Source of the DNA: Novosphingobium sp. 28-62-57
GTDB taxonomy: Bacteria; Pseudomonadota; Alphaproteobacteria; Sphingomonadales; Sphingomonadaceae
Assembly: GCA_002256985.1 (NCBI GenBank)
Contig: NCGO01000002.1
Location: 248,001-312,000 of the forward strand
Reading direction: 5' to 3'
Length of the DNA stretch: 64,000 nt
A model generated the notes under the pieces. It ran no database searches. It was not told the DNA's origin and worked only from the letters and a program-made list of their open reading frames with translations. Shown here piece by piece: positions 52,024-61,038 of this stretch. Both the position numbers and the translations under genes were made by a program. Positions within the stretch are counted from its first letter, which is position 1. Each line of letters starts with the position of its first letter.

Positions 52024-53841
52024 GTGCAGCTTTCCGATTTTGCAGGCTTCCCCAATCTTGTCGCGATGTTCCTGAACCGAGCGGACTATCGCGGTGACAG
52101 TCCGTTCCTCTGGGCCAAGAAGCAAGGCACCTGGCAGCCGATCAGCTGGGCCGAAGCCACGCGGCAAGTCTGCGTTCTGGCCGAATCGCTGCGCAAGCTG
52201 GGCCTCAACCCCGGTGACCGGGTGGCGCTGGTTTCCGAAAACCGGCCCGAATGGTGCATTGCCGATCATGCGATAATGGCCGCCGGGCTCGTCACTGTGC
52301 CCACCTACATCACCAATACCGAGCGCGATCATCTGCACATTCTGGAGAATTCCGGCGCGCGGGCGGTGATCGTGTCCACCGCCAAACTTTCGCAATCCCT
52401 GCTGCCCGCCGCGCTTGCCGCGCCGGGGGTGGAACACGTGATCGGCATGGAACCGCTGCGCCAGATGCAGGCGGGCAAGCTGTCTTTCCACGATTGGCAA
52501 TCGATGACCACTGGCGATGGCGCAGCAGCCCGCCGCGCCGTGGATGCGCGCCTGTCCGCGATGGGCCGCAAGGACCTGGCCTGCATCATCTACACCAGCG
52601 GCACCGGCGGATCCCCGCGCGGGGTGCGGCTGCACCACGGATCGATCCTGTGCAACGTGGAGGGCGCAGCGCACATTCTGGCCGAGGATCTGGGCTGGGG
52701 CGAGGAAGTGTTCCTCTCATTCCTGCCGCTGTCCCACGCCTATGAGCACACCGGCGGGCAATATCTGCCCATCGGCATGGGCGCGCAGATTTACTACTCT
52801 GAAGGGTTGGAAAAGCTCGCCTCTAACATCGAAGAAGTGCGCCCGACGATGATGGTGGTGGTGCCGCGCCTGTTCGAAGTGCTGCGCACGCGCATCATGA
52901 AGCAGGTGGAAAAGCAGGGCAAGCTGGCCAACTACCTGATGGACCGCGCGCTGACCATCGGCGGGCGCAAGGCGGCGGGCAAAGGGCGGATCACCGATCT
53001 GCCGATGAACCTGATCCTTGAACGCACCTTGCGGCCCAAGATTCGCGCGCGCTTTGGCGGGCGGATGAAGGCGATGGTATCGGGCGGCGCACCGCTCAAT
53101 CCCGATGTCGGCGTGTTCTTCGATGCGATGGGGCTGACCATGCTGCAGGGCTATGGCCAGACCGAATCCGGGCCGGTGATTTCATGCAATCGCCCCCGCG
53201 TGGGCATCGGCATGAACACCGTCGGCCCGCCGATGAAAGGCGTGGAGGTGAAGATCGCCGAGGATGGCGAGATCCTCGTGCGTGGCGAACTGGTCATGCA
53301 CGGCTATTGGCAGAACGAGGCCGAAACCGCGCGCGCCATCCCCAAGGACGGCCCCAACGCGGGCTGGCTGCATACTGGCGATATCGGCCATCTCGACAAG
53401 AAGGGCCGCATCGTCATCACCGATCGCAAGAAGGACATGATCGTCAACGACAAGGGCGACAATGTCTCTCCGCAGAAGATCGAAGGCATGCTGACGCTGC
53501 AACCCGAAATCGCGCAGGCGATGGTCAGCGGCGACAAGCGGCCCTACATCGTCGGCCTGATCGTGCCCGATCCCGAATGGGCGCTGGCCTGGGCACGCGC
53601 GCAGGGTGAGACGTTCGATTTCAAGGCCCTGCAAGACCTGCCCGCCTTCCGCAACGCCATCCGCGCGGCGGTGGACCGGGTGAACAAGGACCTGTCGGTG
53701 ATCGAAAAGGTCCGCCAGTTCGCCTTTGCGGACGAGGCCTTCAGCATCGACAACGAGGAAATGACGCCAAGCATGAAAATCCGCCGCCACAAGATCCGCG
53801 AACGCTACAGCGCGCGGGTGGATGCGCTGTACAAGGCTTGA
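52024..53841 (+). CDS. Long-chain fatty acid-CoA ligase (AMP-forming)
   Basis: A roughly 605-residue adenylate-forming enzyme of the AMP-dependent synthetase family, closest to bacterial long-chain acyl-CoA synthetases of the AAE15 type. Motifs are LACIIYTSGTGGSPRGVRLHHG (ATP loop), SFLPLSHAYEHTGGQ, PRLFEVLRTRI, GYGQTESGPVIS, HTGDIGHLDKKGRIVITDRKKDMIVNDKGDNVSPQKIE and a C-terminal EEMTPSMKIRRHKI. Start GTG 52024 has GAGGAA about seven bases upstream; the frame to 51961 lacks support. It activates fatty acids for beta-oxidation or lipid synthesis. Confidence 0.92.
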   Translation: MQLSDFAGFPNLVAMFLNRADYRGDSPFLWAKKQGTWQPISWAEATRQVCVLAESLRKLGLNPGDRVALVSENRPEWCIADHAIMAAGLVTVPTYITNTERDHLHILENSGARAVIVSTAKLSQSLLPAALAAPGVEHVIGMEPLRQMQAGKLSFHDWQSMTTGDGAAARRAVDARLSAMGRKDLACIIYTSGTGGSPRGVRLHHGSILCNVEGAAHILAEDLGWGEEVFLSFLPLSHAYEHTGGQYLPIGMGAQIYYSEGLEKLASNIEEVRPTMMVVVPRLFEVLRTRIMKQVEKQGKLANYLMDRALTIGGRKAAGKGRITDLPMNLILERTLRPKIRARFGGRMKAMVSGGAPLNPDVGVFFDAMGLTMLQGYGQTESGPVISCNRPRVGIGMNTVGPPMKGVEVKIAEDGEILVRGELVMHGYWQNEAETARAIPKDGPNAGWLHTGDIGHLDKKGRIVITDRKKDMIVNDKGDNVSPQKIEGMLTLQPEIAQAMVSGDKRPYIVGLIVPDPEWALAWARAQGETFDFKALQDLPAFRNAIRAAVDRVNKDLSVIEKVRQFAFADEAFSIDNEEMTPSMKIRRHKIRERYSARVDALYKA

Positions 53842-53865
53842 GCGTCACACTTCAGACCCCGCACT

Positions 53866-53994
53866 CCGCTCATTCTGAGCCTGTCGAAGCCCGCTCATCC
53901 TGAGCCTGTCGAAGCCCGCTCATCCTGAGCCTGTCGAAGGATGCCCGCACAGCCTATCCCAACAGGGGCCTTCGACAAGCTCAGGCTGAGCGGG
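53866..53994. repeat. Tandem and inverted family D repeats
   Basis: Three near-identical units of about 25 bp (53866-53889, 53890-53914, 53915-53939), each containing CTGAGCCTGTCGAAG, follow head to tail, and an inverted unit (53969-53994) closes the array. The inverted unit can pair with any of the three, so alternative hairpins are possible. It lies between the convergent acyl-CoA ligase and LytTR regulator genes. Confidence 0.9.
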
Positions 53995-54014
53995 ATGTGG
54001 GGTGGGTTTTGGGC

Positions 54015-54764
54015 TCAGCGCCCCGCCATCGCCTTGACCCGAGCCAGATAGGTGCGCCCGATGCGCTGCATCGTGCCGTCCACCAATTCGGCTGACCACA
54101 CGCCCAGCCCATCGTGCTTCAGCCCGGCAATGCGGTCCCGCCGCACGATGGTGGAGCGGTGCAGGCGGATGAAGCGCTCGGGATCAAGCCGCGCCTCAAG
54201 CCCGGCGATGGTGTGGAGCATCAGATAGCTGCGCGCCTGCCCGCCTGAATGGCCAACATGCAGCCGCACATAGTCGCGCTCGGCATCGATCCGGTCCAGA
54301 TCGCTTGCGGCCACCCGGATCAGTTCCGAACGGTGCGGCACCCAGAATTCCTCGATCCATTCGCTGGCGGGCTTTTCCGGGGTAAGCGGCGTCTCTGCGG
54401 GCGCGGCGCGGCGCGCCTGCACACGTTCAACCGCGCGTTCCAGCCGGTCTTGCGCCACCGGTTTCAGAACATAGTCCACCGCATCACAATCAAACGCGGC
54501 CACCGCAAAATCATCATGCGCGGTCACGAAGACCACGGCGGGGCGATTCGCCTGCCCTGCCAGCGCGCGGGCCACGCCAAGGCCATCGACTTCGGGCATG
54601 GTCATATCGAGCAGGACCAGATCGGGCTCAAGCGCCGCGATCAGGCGCAAGGCCGCCGCGCCATCGCTGGCCGTGCCCACCACCTGCAGCGCCGGAATGC
54701 GCGCGCACAGGATCTGCATGCGCTCCACCGCCAGGGGTTCATCATCGACAATCAGCGTCCGCAT
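54015..54764 (-). CDS. LytTR-family response regulator (second pair)
   Basis: A 249-residue regulator: receiver with VDDE (7-10), phospho-acceptor Asp in LLDMTMP (about residue 53), FVTAHDD and VLKPV, then a LytTR domain with FIRLHRSTIVRRDRI. The kinase gene lies 10 bp upstream on the same strand. It differs from the 15.4-kb regulator in lacking the Glu-rich linker. Confidence 0.92.
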   Translation of the reverse strand: MRTLIVDDEPLAVERMQILCARIPALQVVGTASDGAAALRLIAALEPDLVLLDMTMPEVDGLGVARALAGQANRPAVVFVTAHDDFAVAAFDCDAVDYVLKPVAQDRLERAVERVQARRAAPAETPLTPEKPASEWIEEFWVPHRSELIRVAASDLDRIDAERDYVRLHVGHSGGQARSYLMLHTIAGLEARLDPERFIRLHRSTIVRRDRIAGLKHDGLGVWSAELVDGTMQRIGRTYLARVKAMAGR

Positions 54765-54774
54765 GCGGGGTCCC

Positions 54775-56280
54775 TCAACATATATTGCGCACGACCGGCA
54801 TGGTCAGCACCGTGGCATAGCCCCCGGCGGGCAGCGGTCCGCTTTCCACTTTCGCCTCATCGCCAAAACGCGCGATCAGGCGGCTTTTCACATTCTCCAG
54901 CCCGATGCCGGTGCTGCCGCTCTCAACGCCCTCACCCGGCCCATCATCGGCCACAGTCAGGATCAGGAACCCGCCCGCCTCCCGCGCGGAAATGCGGATG
55001 GTGACCGGGCGCGTCGTGGCCGAGACGCCATATTTGATCGAATTTTCCACCAGCGGCTGCAGGATCATCCCCGGCACACAGGCGCTCATCAAATCATCGG
55101 GCACATCAAATTCGCACACCAGCCGTTCGGGAAAACGCACGGCCTCAATGTCCAGATAGTGCCGCTGCAGCGCGATTTCGTCCTCCAGCGGCATGTCGGT
55201 GGTGGGGTCGCCCGCCAGACTGTGGCGATAGAACCGCGAGATCGACTGAATCATTCGCTCGGCCTGCTCAGCGCGCCCGACCATGACCAAGGCTGACAGC
55301 GAATTCAACGTATTGAACAGGAAATGCGGGTTCACCTGATAGCGCAAGCTGCGCAGCTCTGCCGCCTTGGCAGCCCGGCGATATTCGCCCTCACGATATT
55401 CTGCCGCGCGCAACTGTTCGCCATTGCCCAGCGCCAGATAGAGCGCGGCCCACGCGATCAGCAGGAAATAGCGGCCCAGCGCCACATCGGTCAGCTGTCG
55501 CCACAGGCCTTCCTGTTCCACCAACTGGCGGATGACGGTGACTTTGCCAGACTTTTCTGCTGCCTCGCGAAGCTCAGCGTCGATTGCGGCAATCTCCGCT
55601 TCGGCCCGTGCGCGCGCGATTTCGGCCGCATCGCGCGCCGCCTTTGCAATCACCGCGCGCCGCTCTGGCTCCCCTGCCAGCATTTCAGCCTCAACCTTCT
55701 GCCGTGCCGCTTCGCGCGCGGCATCGGCAGGTGTTTCGGGCGGTGGCGGAGGCATGGCACTGGCAGAGGGTTCGGGCGGCACCGGCGGCACGGGCAGCTC
55801 GAAACCTTCATCAAGCAAATCGACCATCACATTGCCAGCCATGTCCCGGCGGATCTTCACCGATGGCACGCGTGATCCATCGGCCGCCCTGTCTTCATCG
55901 GATGCGGCCGCGCTCTTGTCGTCGGCAATCGTGGTGATCCTTTCCAGCATGCGCTTTTCGACCGGCGCAAAGGCCCACTGGTTCACCGCTGCCAGCGCCA
56001 GCGCCGCTGGCAGCATGATCACCAGCGCCGCCGCCCCGCGCACCACCAATGGCTTTGCATCAAAGCGGCGCAGCAGCGGCCAGCAGGCCACCGTCACCAC
56101 GATCCCCGCCATGGTCACCAGCCCGCGCCGCCACAGCAGATCGGTAAAATCGCCCAGCTCCACCACCAGCCCGCGCACGGTGATCAGCACGAAATAGCAC
56201 AGCCACAGCGCCGCCGCCGACAGGATGACCTGCCGGGCCGGTACGCGCGGGATTCCGGGATCGATGGGCAAGGCTGTCAT
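54775..56280 (-). CDS. LytS-type histidine kinase with long proline-rich/coiled-coil loop
   Basis: A 501-residue kinase. Three membrane helices (about 16-36, 54-70, 82-100) are followed by a ~165-residue hydrophilic loop, then a fourth helix (YFLLIAWAALYLALG, about 275) and the kinase domain with NPHFLFNTLNSLS (His about 319), ILQPLVENSIKYGV and STGIGLENVKSRL. The loop has an acidic start, a proline-rich stretch (PVPPVPPEPSASAMPPPPP), and an Ala/Glu/Arg coiled coil (AARQKVEAEML ... EIARARAEAEIAAID). Helix count places this loop on the periplasmic side, an unusual sensor. It is upstream of its regulator. Confidence 0.88.
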   Translation of the reverse strand: MTALPIDPGIPRVPARQVILSAAALWLCYFVLITVRGLVVELGDFTDLLWRRGLVTMAGIVVTVACWPLLRRFDAKPLVVRGAAALVIMLPAALALAAVNQWAFAPVEKRMLERITTIADDKSAAASDEDRAADGSRVPSVKIRRDMAGNVMVDLLDEGFELPVPPVPPEPSASAMPPPPPETPADAAREAARQKVEAEMLAGEPERRAVIAKAARDAAEIARARAEAEIAAIDAELREAAEKSGKVTVIRQLVEQEGLWRQLTDVALGRYFLLIAWAALYLALGNGEQLRAAEYREGEYRRAAKAAELRSLRYQVNPHFLFNTLNSLSALVMVGRAEQAERMIQSISRFYRHSLAGDPTTDMPLEDEIALQRHYLDIEAVRFPERLVCEFDVPDDLMSACVPGMILQPLVENSIKYGVSATTRPVTIRISAREAGGFLILTVADDGPGEGVESGSTGIGLENVKSRLIARFGDEAKVESGPLPAGGYATVLTMPVVRNIC

Positions 56281-56372
56281 CGTCAGAACCCTAAACGCGA
56301 TCCGCCCGACACGCCATAACGGCGGTCGGGCGGTGTAAGCTGTTCATCGGAGCGAAAGGTTAGGCCAGAAGG

Positions 56373-57896
56373 TTAAGCAGGCAGCAGGCCTTCGTCCGCA
56401 ATTTTCTTCTTCCACACCAGAGGCGCGGATTTGTGGACGTTCTCGCCCTCGCTATCCACGGCCACGGTCACCGGCATGTCCTCTACGGTGAATTCGTAGA
56501 TGGCTTCCATGCCAAGGTCTTCGAAGCCGACAACCTTCGACTGCTTGATCGCGCGCGCCACCAGATAGGCCGCGCCGCCCACCGCCATCAGATAGGCGCT
56601 CTTGTGGTTGGCGATCGATTGCGTTGCCGCAGGGCCGCGCTCGGCCTTGCCCACGCTGGCCAGCAGGCCAAGGTCGAGCATCAGGTCGGAGAAGCTGTCC
56701 ATACGTGTCGCCGTGGTCGGGCCAGCCGGGCCCACCACTTCCTCGCGCACCGGATCGACCGGGCCAACGTAATAGATCACACGGCCCTTGAAATCGACGG
56801 GCAGTTGCTCGCCCTTTTCCAGCATGTCCTTGATCCGCTTGTGCGCGGCATCGCGGCCGGTGAGCATCTTGCCGTTCAGCAGCAGGCGGTCTCCGGCCTT
56901 CCAGCCCTGCACCTCTTCCTGAGTCAGCGTATCAAGGTTCACGCGCTTGGCAGCACTATCGGGTGCCCAATGGACTTGCGGCCACTCATCCAGCTTCGGG
57001 CGCTCCAGATAGGTCGGCCCCGATCCATCAAGCGTGAAGTGCGCATGCCGGGTGGCGGCGCAGTTCGGGATCATCGCCACGGGCTTTCCAGCGGCATGGC
57101 ACGGCGCATCCATGATCTTCACGTCGAGGATCGTGGAAAGCCCGCCCAACCCTTGCGCGCCGATGCCCAGCGCGTTGACCTTGTCGAAAATCTCGATGCG
57201 CATGCGCTCGATATCGGTCTGAGGCCCGCGCTCTTTCAGCTGGGCCATGTCGATCGGCTCCATCAGCGCCTTCTTGGCCAGGAGCACGCAGTGTTCCGCC
57301 GTCCCGCCAATGCCGATGCCGAGCATCCCCGGCGGGCACCAGCCCGCGCCCATCTGCGGCAGCATCTCGATCACCCAGTCGACGATGTTCTCGGACGGGT
57401 TCATCATCTTGAACTTCGACTTGTTCTCGCTGCCGCCGCCCTTGGCTGCGACATCGACCGTCACTGTGTTGCCCTTGACCATCTCCACGTGCAGCACGCA
57501 GGGCGTGTTGTCGCGCGTGTTGCGGCGGGTGAAGGCGGGATCGGCCAGCACCGAGGCGCGCAGCTTGTTGTCCGGGTTCAGATAGGCGCGGCGCACGCCT
57601 TCATCGACCACGTCCTGCAGGCTCATGTCGGATTCGAGGCGGCAGTCCTGCCCCCATTCGATGAAGACGTTGACGATGCCGGTGTCCTGGCAGATCGGGC
57701 GGTGCCCTTCGGCGCACATGCGGCTGTTGGTCAGGATCTGCGCAATGGCATCCTTGGCCGCCGGGCCTTGCTCGGCCTTGTAAGCCTCGCCCAGCGCGCG
57801 GATGTAATCCATCGGGTGGAAATAGCTGATGTACTGCAGCGCATCGGCAACGCTTTCGATCAGGTCCGCTTCCTTGATCGTCACCATTTCGGCCAT
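56373..57896 (-). CDS. fumA: Class I fumarate hydratase (Fe-S)
   Basis: A 507-residue oxygen-sensitive [4Fe-4S] fumarase combining both subunit-type domains. Blocks are DALQYISYFHPMDYIRAL, NSRMCAEGHRPICQDTGIVNVFIEWG with two cysteines, GGGSENKSKFKMMNPS, GAGWCPPGMLGIGIGGTAEH (third cysteine), HAHFTLDGSGPTYLERP and GPTTATRMDSFSDL. It hydrates fumarate to malate in the TCA cycle. The ATG at 57896 (MAEMVTIKE) follows GGAGGGA by seven bases. It is divergent from the PIMT-like gene. Confidence 0.93.
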   Translation of the reverse strand: MAEMVTIKEADLIESVADALQYISYFHPMDYIRALGEAYKAEQGPAAKDAIAQILTNSRMCAEGHRPICQDTGIVNVFIEWGQDCRLESDMSLQDVVDEGVRRAYLNPDNKLRASVLADPAFTRRNTRDNTPCVLHVEMVKGNTVTVDVAAKGGGSENKSKFKMMNPSENIVDWVIEMLPQMGAGWCPPGMLGIGIGGTAEHCVLLAKKALMEPIDMAQLKERGPQTDIERMRIEIFDKVNALGIGAQGLGGLSTILDVKIMDAPCHAAGKPVAMIPNCAATRHAHFTLDGSGPTYLERPKLDEWPQVHWAPDSAAKRVNLDTLTQEEVQGWKAGDRLLLNGKMLTGRDAAHKRIKDMLEKGEQLPVDFKGRVIYYVGPVDPVREEVVGPAGPTTATRMDSFSDLMLDLGLLASVGKAERGPAATQSIANHKSAYLMAVGGAAYLVARAIKQSKVVGFEDLGMEAIYEFTVEDMPVTVAVDSEGENVHKSAPLVWKKKIADEGLLPA

Positions 57897-58063
57897 CCGG
57901 AACTCCCTCCAAAGCCTGAGAAACTGCCAACGCCCCTTACGCGTCGACAATCGACATGCAAATCCCTTGGAAACGGCAAGTCGATAATCTACAGGCACAT
58001 GCACGTTACCACACAGGGGACGCAGTGTTTCAACAGCGTGCCTTTTCGGACATGAGGGTTGCA

Positions 58064-58657
58064 ATGACCGTGGTTGAAGATCGACCAGCATCGGACGATA
58101 TGGCAGTTGCGCGCCGCGCAATGATCGATAGCCAGCTTCGCGTCAGCGGCGTCAATTCCCCCGGCATTCTGGCCGCTTTTGCCGCCGTTGCGCGTGAAGA
58201 TTTCGTGCCCGCTGACCGTCGCGCCGTCGCCTATATGGACCGCGCAGTGCCTTTGGGCGAAGGGCGCTTCCTGTCGCCTGCGCTTACCTATGGCCAGATG
58301 CTCGAAGCGGCAGGCACCACCGCCAGCGATTCCGTACTGGTGATCTCGCCCAACGGCTATCTTGCCGCACTGGCAGAGCGTCTGGCCGGAAGCGTCACGC
58401 GCGCCGATACGCTGGCGGCGGTACAAGGCGGCCCCTACGCGCTGATCCTGATCGATGGCGCCGCGCAAGTCCTGCCCGAATCGCTGGCAGCGCTGCTCAC
58501 CGATGAAGGCCGCGTGATCACCGGCATGGCCGAGCGCGGCGTGACCCGGCTGGCCGTGGCCCGCAAGGTTCTGGGCAAGATCGCTGCCACCGCGCTGGGC
58601 GAGGCCGATTTCGCGGTGCTGCCAGAATTTGCCGCCCCAAAGACGTGGAGCTTCTGA
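58064..58657 (+). CDS. PIMT-like protein with degraded methyltransferase motif
   Basis: A roughly 197-residue relative of protein-L-isoaspartate O-methyltransferase: DDMAVARRAMIDSQLRVSGV, FAAVAREDFVPADRRAVAYMDRAVPLGEGRFLSPALTYGQMLEA match the family N-terminus. The SAM-binding motif I, normally a Gly-rich VLEIGTGSGY, is reduced to VLVISPNGYLAALAE, and the core between it and the C-terminus is shortened. Methyl transfer is therefore doubtful. ATG 58064 has GAGGG five bases upstream. The tolC gene starts 5 bp after it. Confidence 0.75.
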   Translation: MTVVEDRPASDDMAVARRAMIDSQLRVSGVNSPGILAAFAAVAREDFVPADRRAVAYMDRAVPLGEGRFLSPALTYGQMLEAAGTTASDSVLVISPNGYLAALAERLAGSVTRADTLAAVQGGPYALILIDGAAQVLPESLAALLTDEGRVITGMAERGVTRLAVARKVLGKIAATALGEADFAVLPEFAAPKTWSF

Positions 58658-58662
58658 GCCTC

Positions 58663-60117
58663 ATGACAGCTCCCCGCGCGCTGCGCCTGCTATCGGCGGC
58701 CAGCGCCATTGCTTTTTGCACTGCACCTGCGCTGGCCGATGATCTGCGCGAAGCGCTGACCAGTGCCTACAACACCAACCCCACGCTGCAGGCCGCCCGC
58801 GCCAACCAGCGCGCCACCGATGAAGGCGTGCCAATTGCGCGCGCCCGCGCCCTGCCCAGCCTGGCAGGGCAAGGCAGCTACAACCGCACACTCAGGGCCA
58901 ACCCCAACTCGTTCCTGATTACCGACTGGTCCACCAGCGTCGACCTGAACCTGCAGGTGCCGCTCTATTCGGGTGGGTCGGTCAAGAACGCCATCCGCGC
59001 CGCAAAGACCCGCGTCGAAGCGGGGCAAGAGGATTTACGCGGCACTGAAGCGGGCGTGTTCAGCGAAGTGGTCGCGGCCTATATGGACGTTATCCGCGAT
59101 GCGGCCATCGTCGGGTTGAACCGCAACAATGTCGAAGTCCTCTCGGTCAATCTTTCGGCCACCACCGACAGGTTCGATATCGGCGACGTGACCCGCACCG
59201 ATGTGGCGCAGTCCAATTCCCGCCTCGCTCTGGCCCGCAGCGATCTGCGCACGGCCGAAGCAAACCTGCAATCGAGCCGCGAACGCTATATTCAGGTGGT
59301 GGGAAAGCCGCCGGTTGATCTCGCGCCGCCGCCGCCGCTGCCCGGCTTGCCTGAAACGCCCGATGATGCGGTCGTTTTCGCGCTTGAGAATAACCCCGAT
59401 CTCCTCGCCGCGCGCGAGCGGAGCAAGGCTGCGGCCTTTGACGTGAAAGTGGCCGATGCGGCCAAAAAGCCGACCATTTCGGCAAGTGCCAATGGCAGCA
59501 GGCAGGAGTTCAAGGGCAGCTTCCTTGGCACCAACGAAGTGCTCCAGCAGGCCAATACCACAGCGCAGGCCGGTGTGACTGTGTCGGTGCCCCTGTTCCA
59601 GGGAGGAGGCCCTGCGGCGCAAACCCGCCAGGCACAAGCGCGCGAAACCGCCGCTCTTGAACAGGAAGTCGGCGTCGAACGTCAGGTCATTGCCACGGTG
59701 CGCTCCGCCATGGCATCGTTACGCGCCGCGAATGAAATCATCGCGATGAACCAGACCGCGGTCGATGCCGCCGCGCTTAGCCTCGAAGGCGTGCGCGCGG
59801 AAAACAGCGTGGGCAACCGCACCATCCTGAACATTCTCGATGCCGAACAGGAACTGCTGCGCGCGCAAGTGCAACTCGTCGCCGCACGCCGCAATGCCTA
59901 TGTCGCGGGCTTCAACCTGCTCTCGGCCATGGGCAAGGCCGATGCCGATGATCTCGGCCTCGATGGCGGCGCGCTCTATGATCCGCAGGTCAATTATGAG
60001 CGGGTTCGCCGCCGCATCTGGGATTGGGACCGCGATCCTGACCCGGCACCCGTATCGACACGCACCGTTGACACGCCCGCGCAGGATGCGACAATCGCGC
60101 CCGCTGCTCGTCCGTAA
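58663..60117 (+). CDS. tolC: TolC-family outer membrane efflux channel
   Basis: A 484-residue protein with a signal peptide (SAASAIAFCTAPALADD). It shows the TolC duplicated coiled-coil/beta-strand layout: LREALTSAYNTNPTLQAARANQ, FSEVVAAYMDVIRDAAIVGLNRNNVEVL, TRTDVAQSNSRLALARSDL, and VPLFQGGGPAAQTRQAQA, with NRTILNILDAEQELLRAQVQLVAARRNAYVAGFNLLSAMG at the C-terminal repeat. It forms the outer channel of type I secretion and multidrug pumps. It follows the PIMT-like gene and precedes popZ, an order I recall as common in sphingomonads. Confidence 0.92.
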   Translation: MTAPRALRLLSAASAIAFCTAPALADDLREALTSAYNTNPTLQAARANQRATDEGVPIARARALPSLAGQGSYNRTLRANPNSFLITDWSTSVDLNLQVPLYSGGSVKNAIRAAKTRVEAGQEDLRGTEAGVFSEVVAAYMDVIRDAAIVGLNRNNVEVLSVNLSATTDRFDIGDVTRTDVAQSNSRLALARSDLRTAEANLQSSRERYIQVVGKPPVDLAPPPPLPGLPETPDDAVVFALENNPDLLAARERSKAAAFDVKVADAAKKPTISASANGSRQEFKGSFLGTNEVLQQANTTAQAGVTVSVPLFQGGGPAAQTRQAQARETAALEQEVGVERQVIATVRSAMASLRAANEIIAMNQTAVDAAALSLEGVRAENSVGNRTILNILDAEQELLRAQVQLVAARRNAYVAGFNLLSAMGKADADDLGLDGGALYDPQVNYERVRRRIWDWDRDPDPAPVSTRTVDTPAQDATIAPAARP

Positions 60118-60160
60118 GAGAATCGGCGCAATCGAAGCAGTCGGGGAGTTTAAAGTTGCT

Positions 60161-60598
60161 ATGCGTCAGGCCGGTGAACCGTCCGTCGAGGAAATTCTCG
60201 AATCGATCAAAAGCGTGATCGCGCGCGACAGCAAGGTTGAAGCGCAGGCTCGCCTGCGTTCGGAATCGCGCTTTGATTCCAAGCCCACCCCCCGGCGCGA
60301 GGTTCTGGAACTCACCGAAACCGCAGAGCATGATGACACCGAAGACGAGGCCGAAAGCGGCGGTCTGATCGCCGATGCCGCCGCTGCTTCGATGCGCGAA
60401 TCGCTGGCGGCGCTGTCGATGCTTGCCCAGCCCGGCGCTGCGCCGCAGATCGTGCGCTCCGGCGAAACCTCGCTCGAAGGGCTGGTGCGCGAATTGCTGC
60501 GGCCAATGCTGGCCGAATGGCTCGACAAGCACCTGCCTGCCATGGTGGAAAAGATGGTCGCCGCCGAAATTGCCCGGATTGCCGGAAAGCGCGGCTGA
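60161..60598 (+). CDS. popZ: Polar organising protein PopZ (DUF2497)
   Basis: A 145-residue DUF2497 protein. The conserved N-terminal helix PSVEEILESIKSVIARD and the C-terminal oligomerisation region LEGLVRELLRPMLAEWLDKHLPAMVEKMVAAEIARIA are both clear, joined by an acidic, disordered linker (ETAEHDDTEDEAESGG). PopZ forms a pole-located condensate that anchors the chromosome origin and cell-cycle regulators in alphaproteobacteria. The ATG at 60161 is the correct start; the longer frame to 59840 is a tolC shadow. It is about 60 residues shorter in the linker than Caulobacter PopZ as I recall it. Confidence 0.9.
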   Translation: MRQAGEPSVEEILESIKSVIARDSKVEAQARLRSESRFDSKPTPRREVLELTETAEHDDTEDEAESGGLIADAAAASMRESLAALSMLAQPGAAPQIVRSGETSLEGLVRELLRPMLAEWLDKHLPAMVEKMVAAEIARIAGKRG

Positions 60599-60636
60599 TC
60601 GGGTAGGCTTAACCCTGCGATATCACAGGACTATTT

Positions 60637-61035
60637 TTGACCGAACTCTCTCTTGAAGCGACACCTGAAGCGATTCTTCAGGCCGAAATCGCCCTCGAAA
60701 AGCTGGGCGGTTTCGCCCCGCAGCGGCACATTCTGCTCTGCGCCGGGCCTGACAAGGACAAGTGCGCCCCGCGTGAAGTGGGCGATCAGGCGTGGAACTA
60801 TCTGAAAAAGCGCATGGGCGAACTGAAACTGGGCGGCGCGCAGGGCATCTTGCGCAACAAGGTGGGCTGCCTGCGCGTCTGCCTCGTCGGCCCGGTCGCG
60901 GTCGTCTATCCCGACAATGTCTGGTACCATTCCTGCACCCCGCCGGTGCTCGAACGCATCTTGCAGGAACACATCATCGGCGGCGTGCCGGTCGAGGATT
61001 ATCGCCTCAAGGCACCGCCGGTCCTCACCGGCTAA
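60637..61035 (+). CDS. Thioredoxin-like [2Fe-2S] ferredoxin
   Basis: A 132-residue protein of the thioredoxin-like ferredoxin group (COG3411-type): cysteines in [11 protein letters not shown] and [17 protein letters not shown] place four ligands in the C-x8-C ... C-x3-C arrangement, with the conserved VWY after it. It may shuttle electrons in redox metabolism. The start is a TTG at 60637 with CAGGA six bases upstream. It lies 38 bp after popZ and converges on the GntR gene. Confidence 0.85.
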   Translation: MTELSLEATPEAILQAEIALEKLGGFAPQRHILLCAGPDKDKCAPREVGDQAWNYLKKRMGELKLGGAQGILRNKVGCLRVCLVGPVAVVYPDNVWYHSCTPPVLERILQEHIIGGVPVEDYRLKAPPVLTG

Positions 61036-61038
61036 TCA

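Noticed and set aside
53866-53994. Possible small CRISPR array
   Set aside because: The units follow directly with no unique spacers, and one unit is inverted; this is a REP-type cluster.
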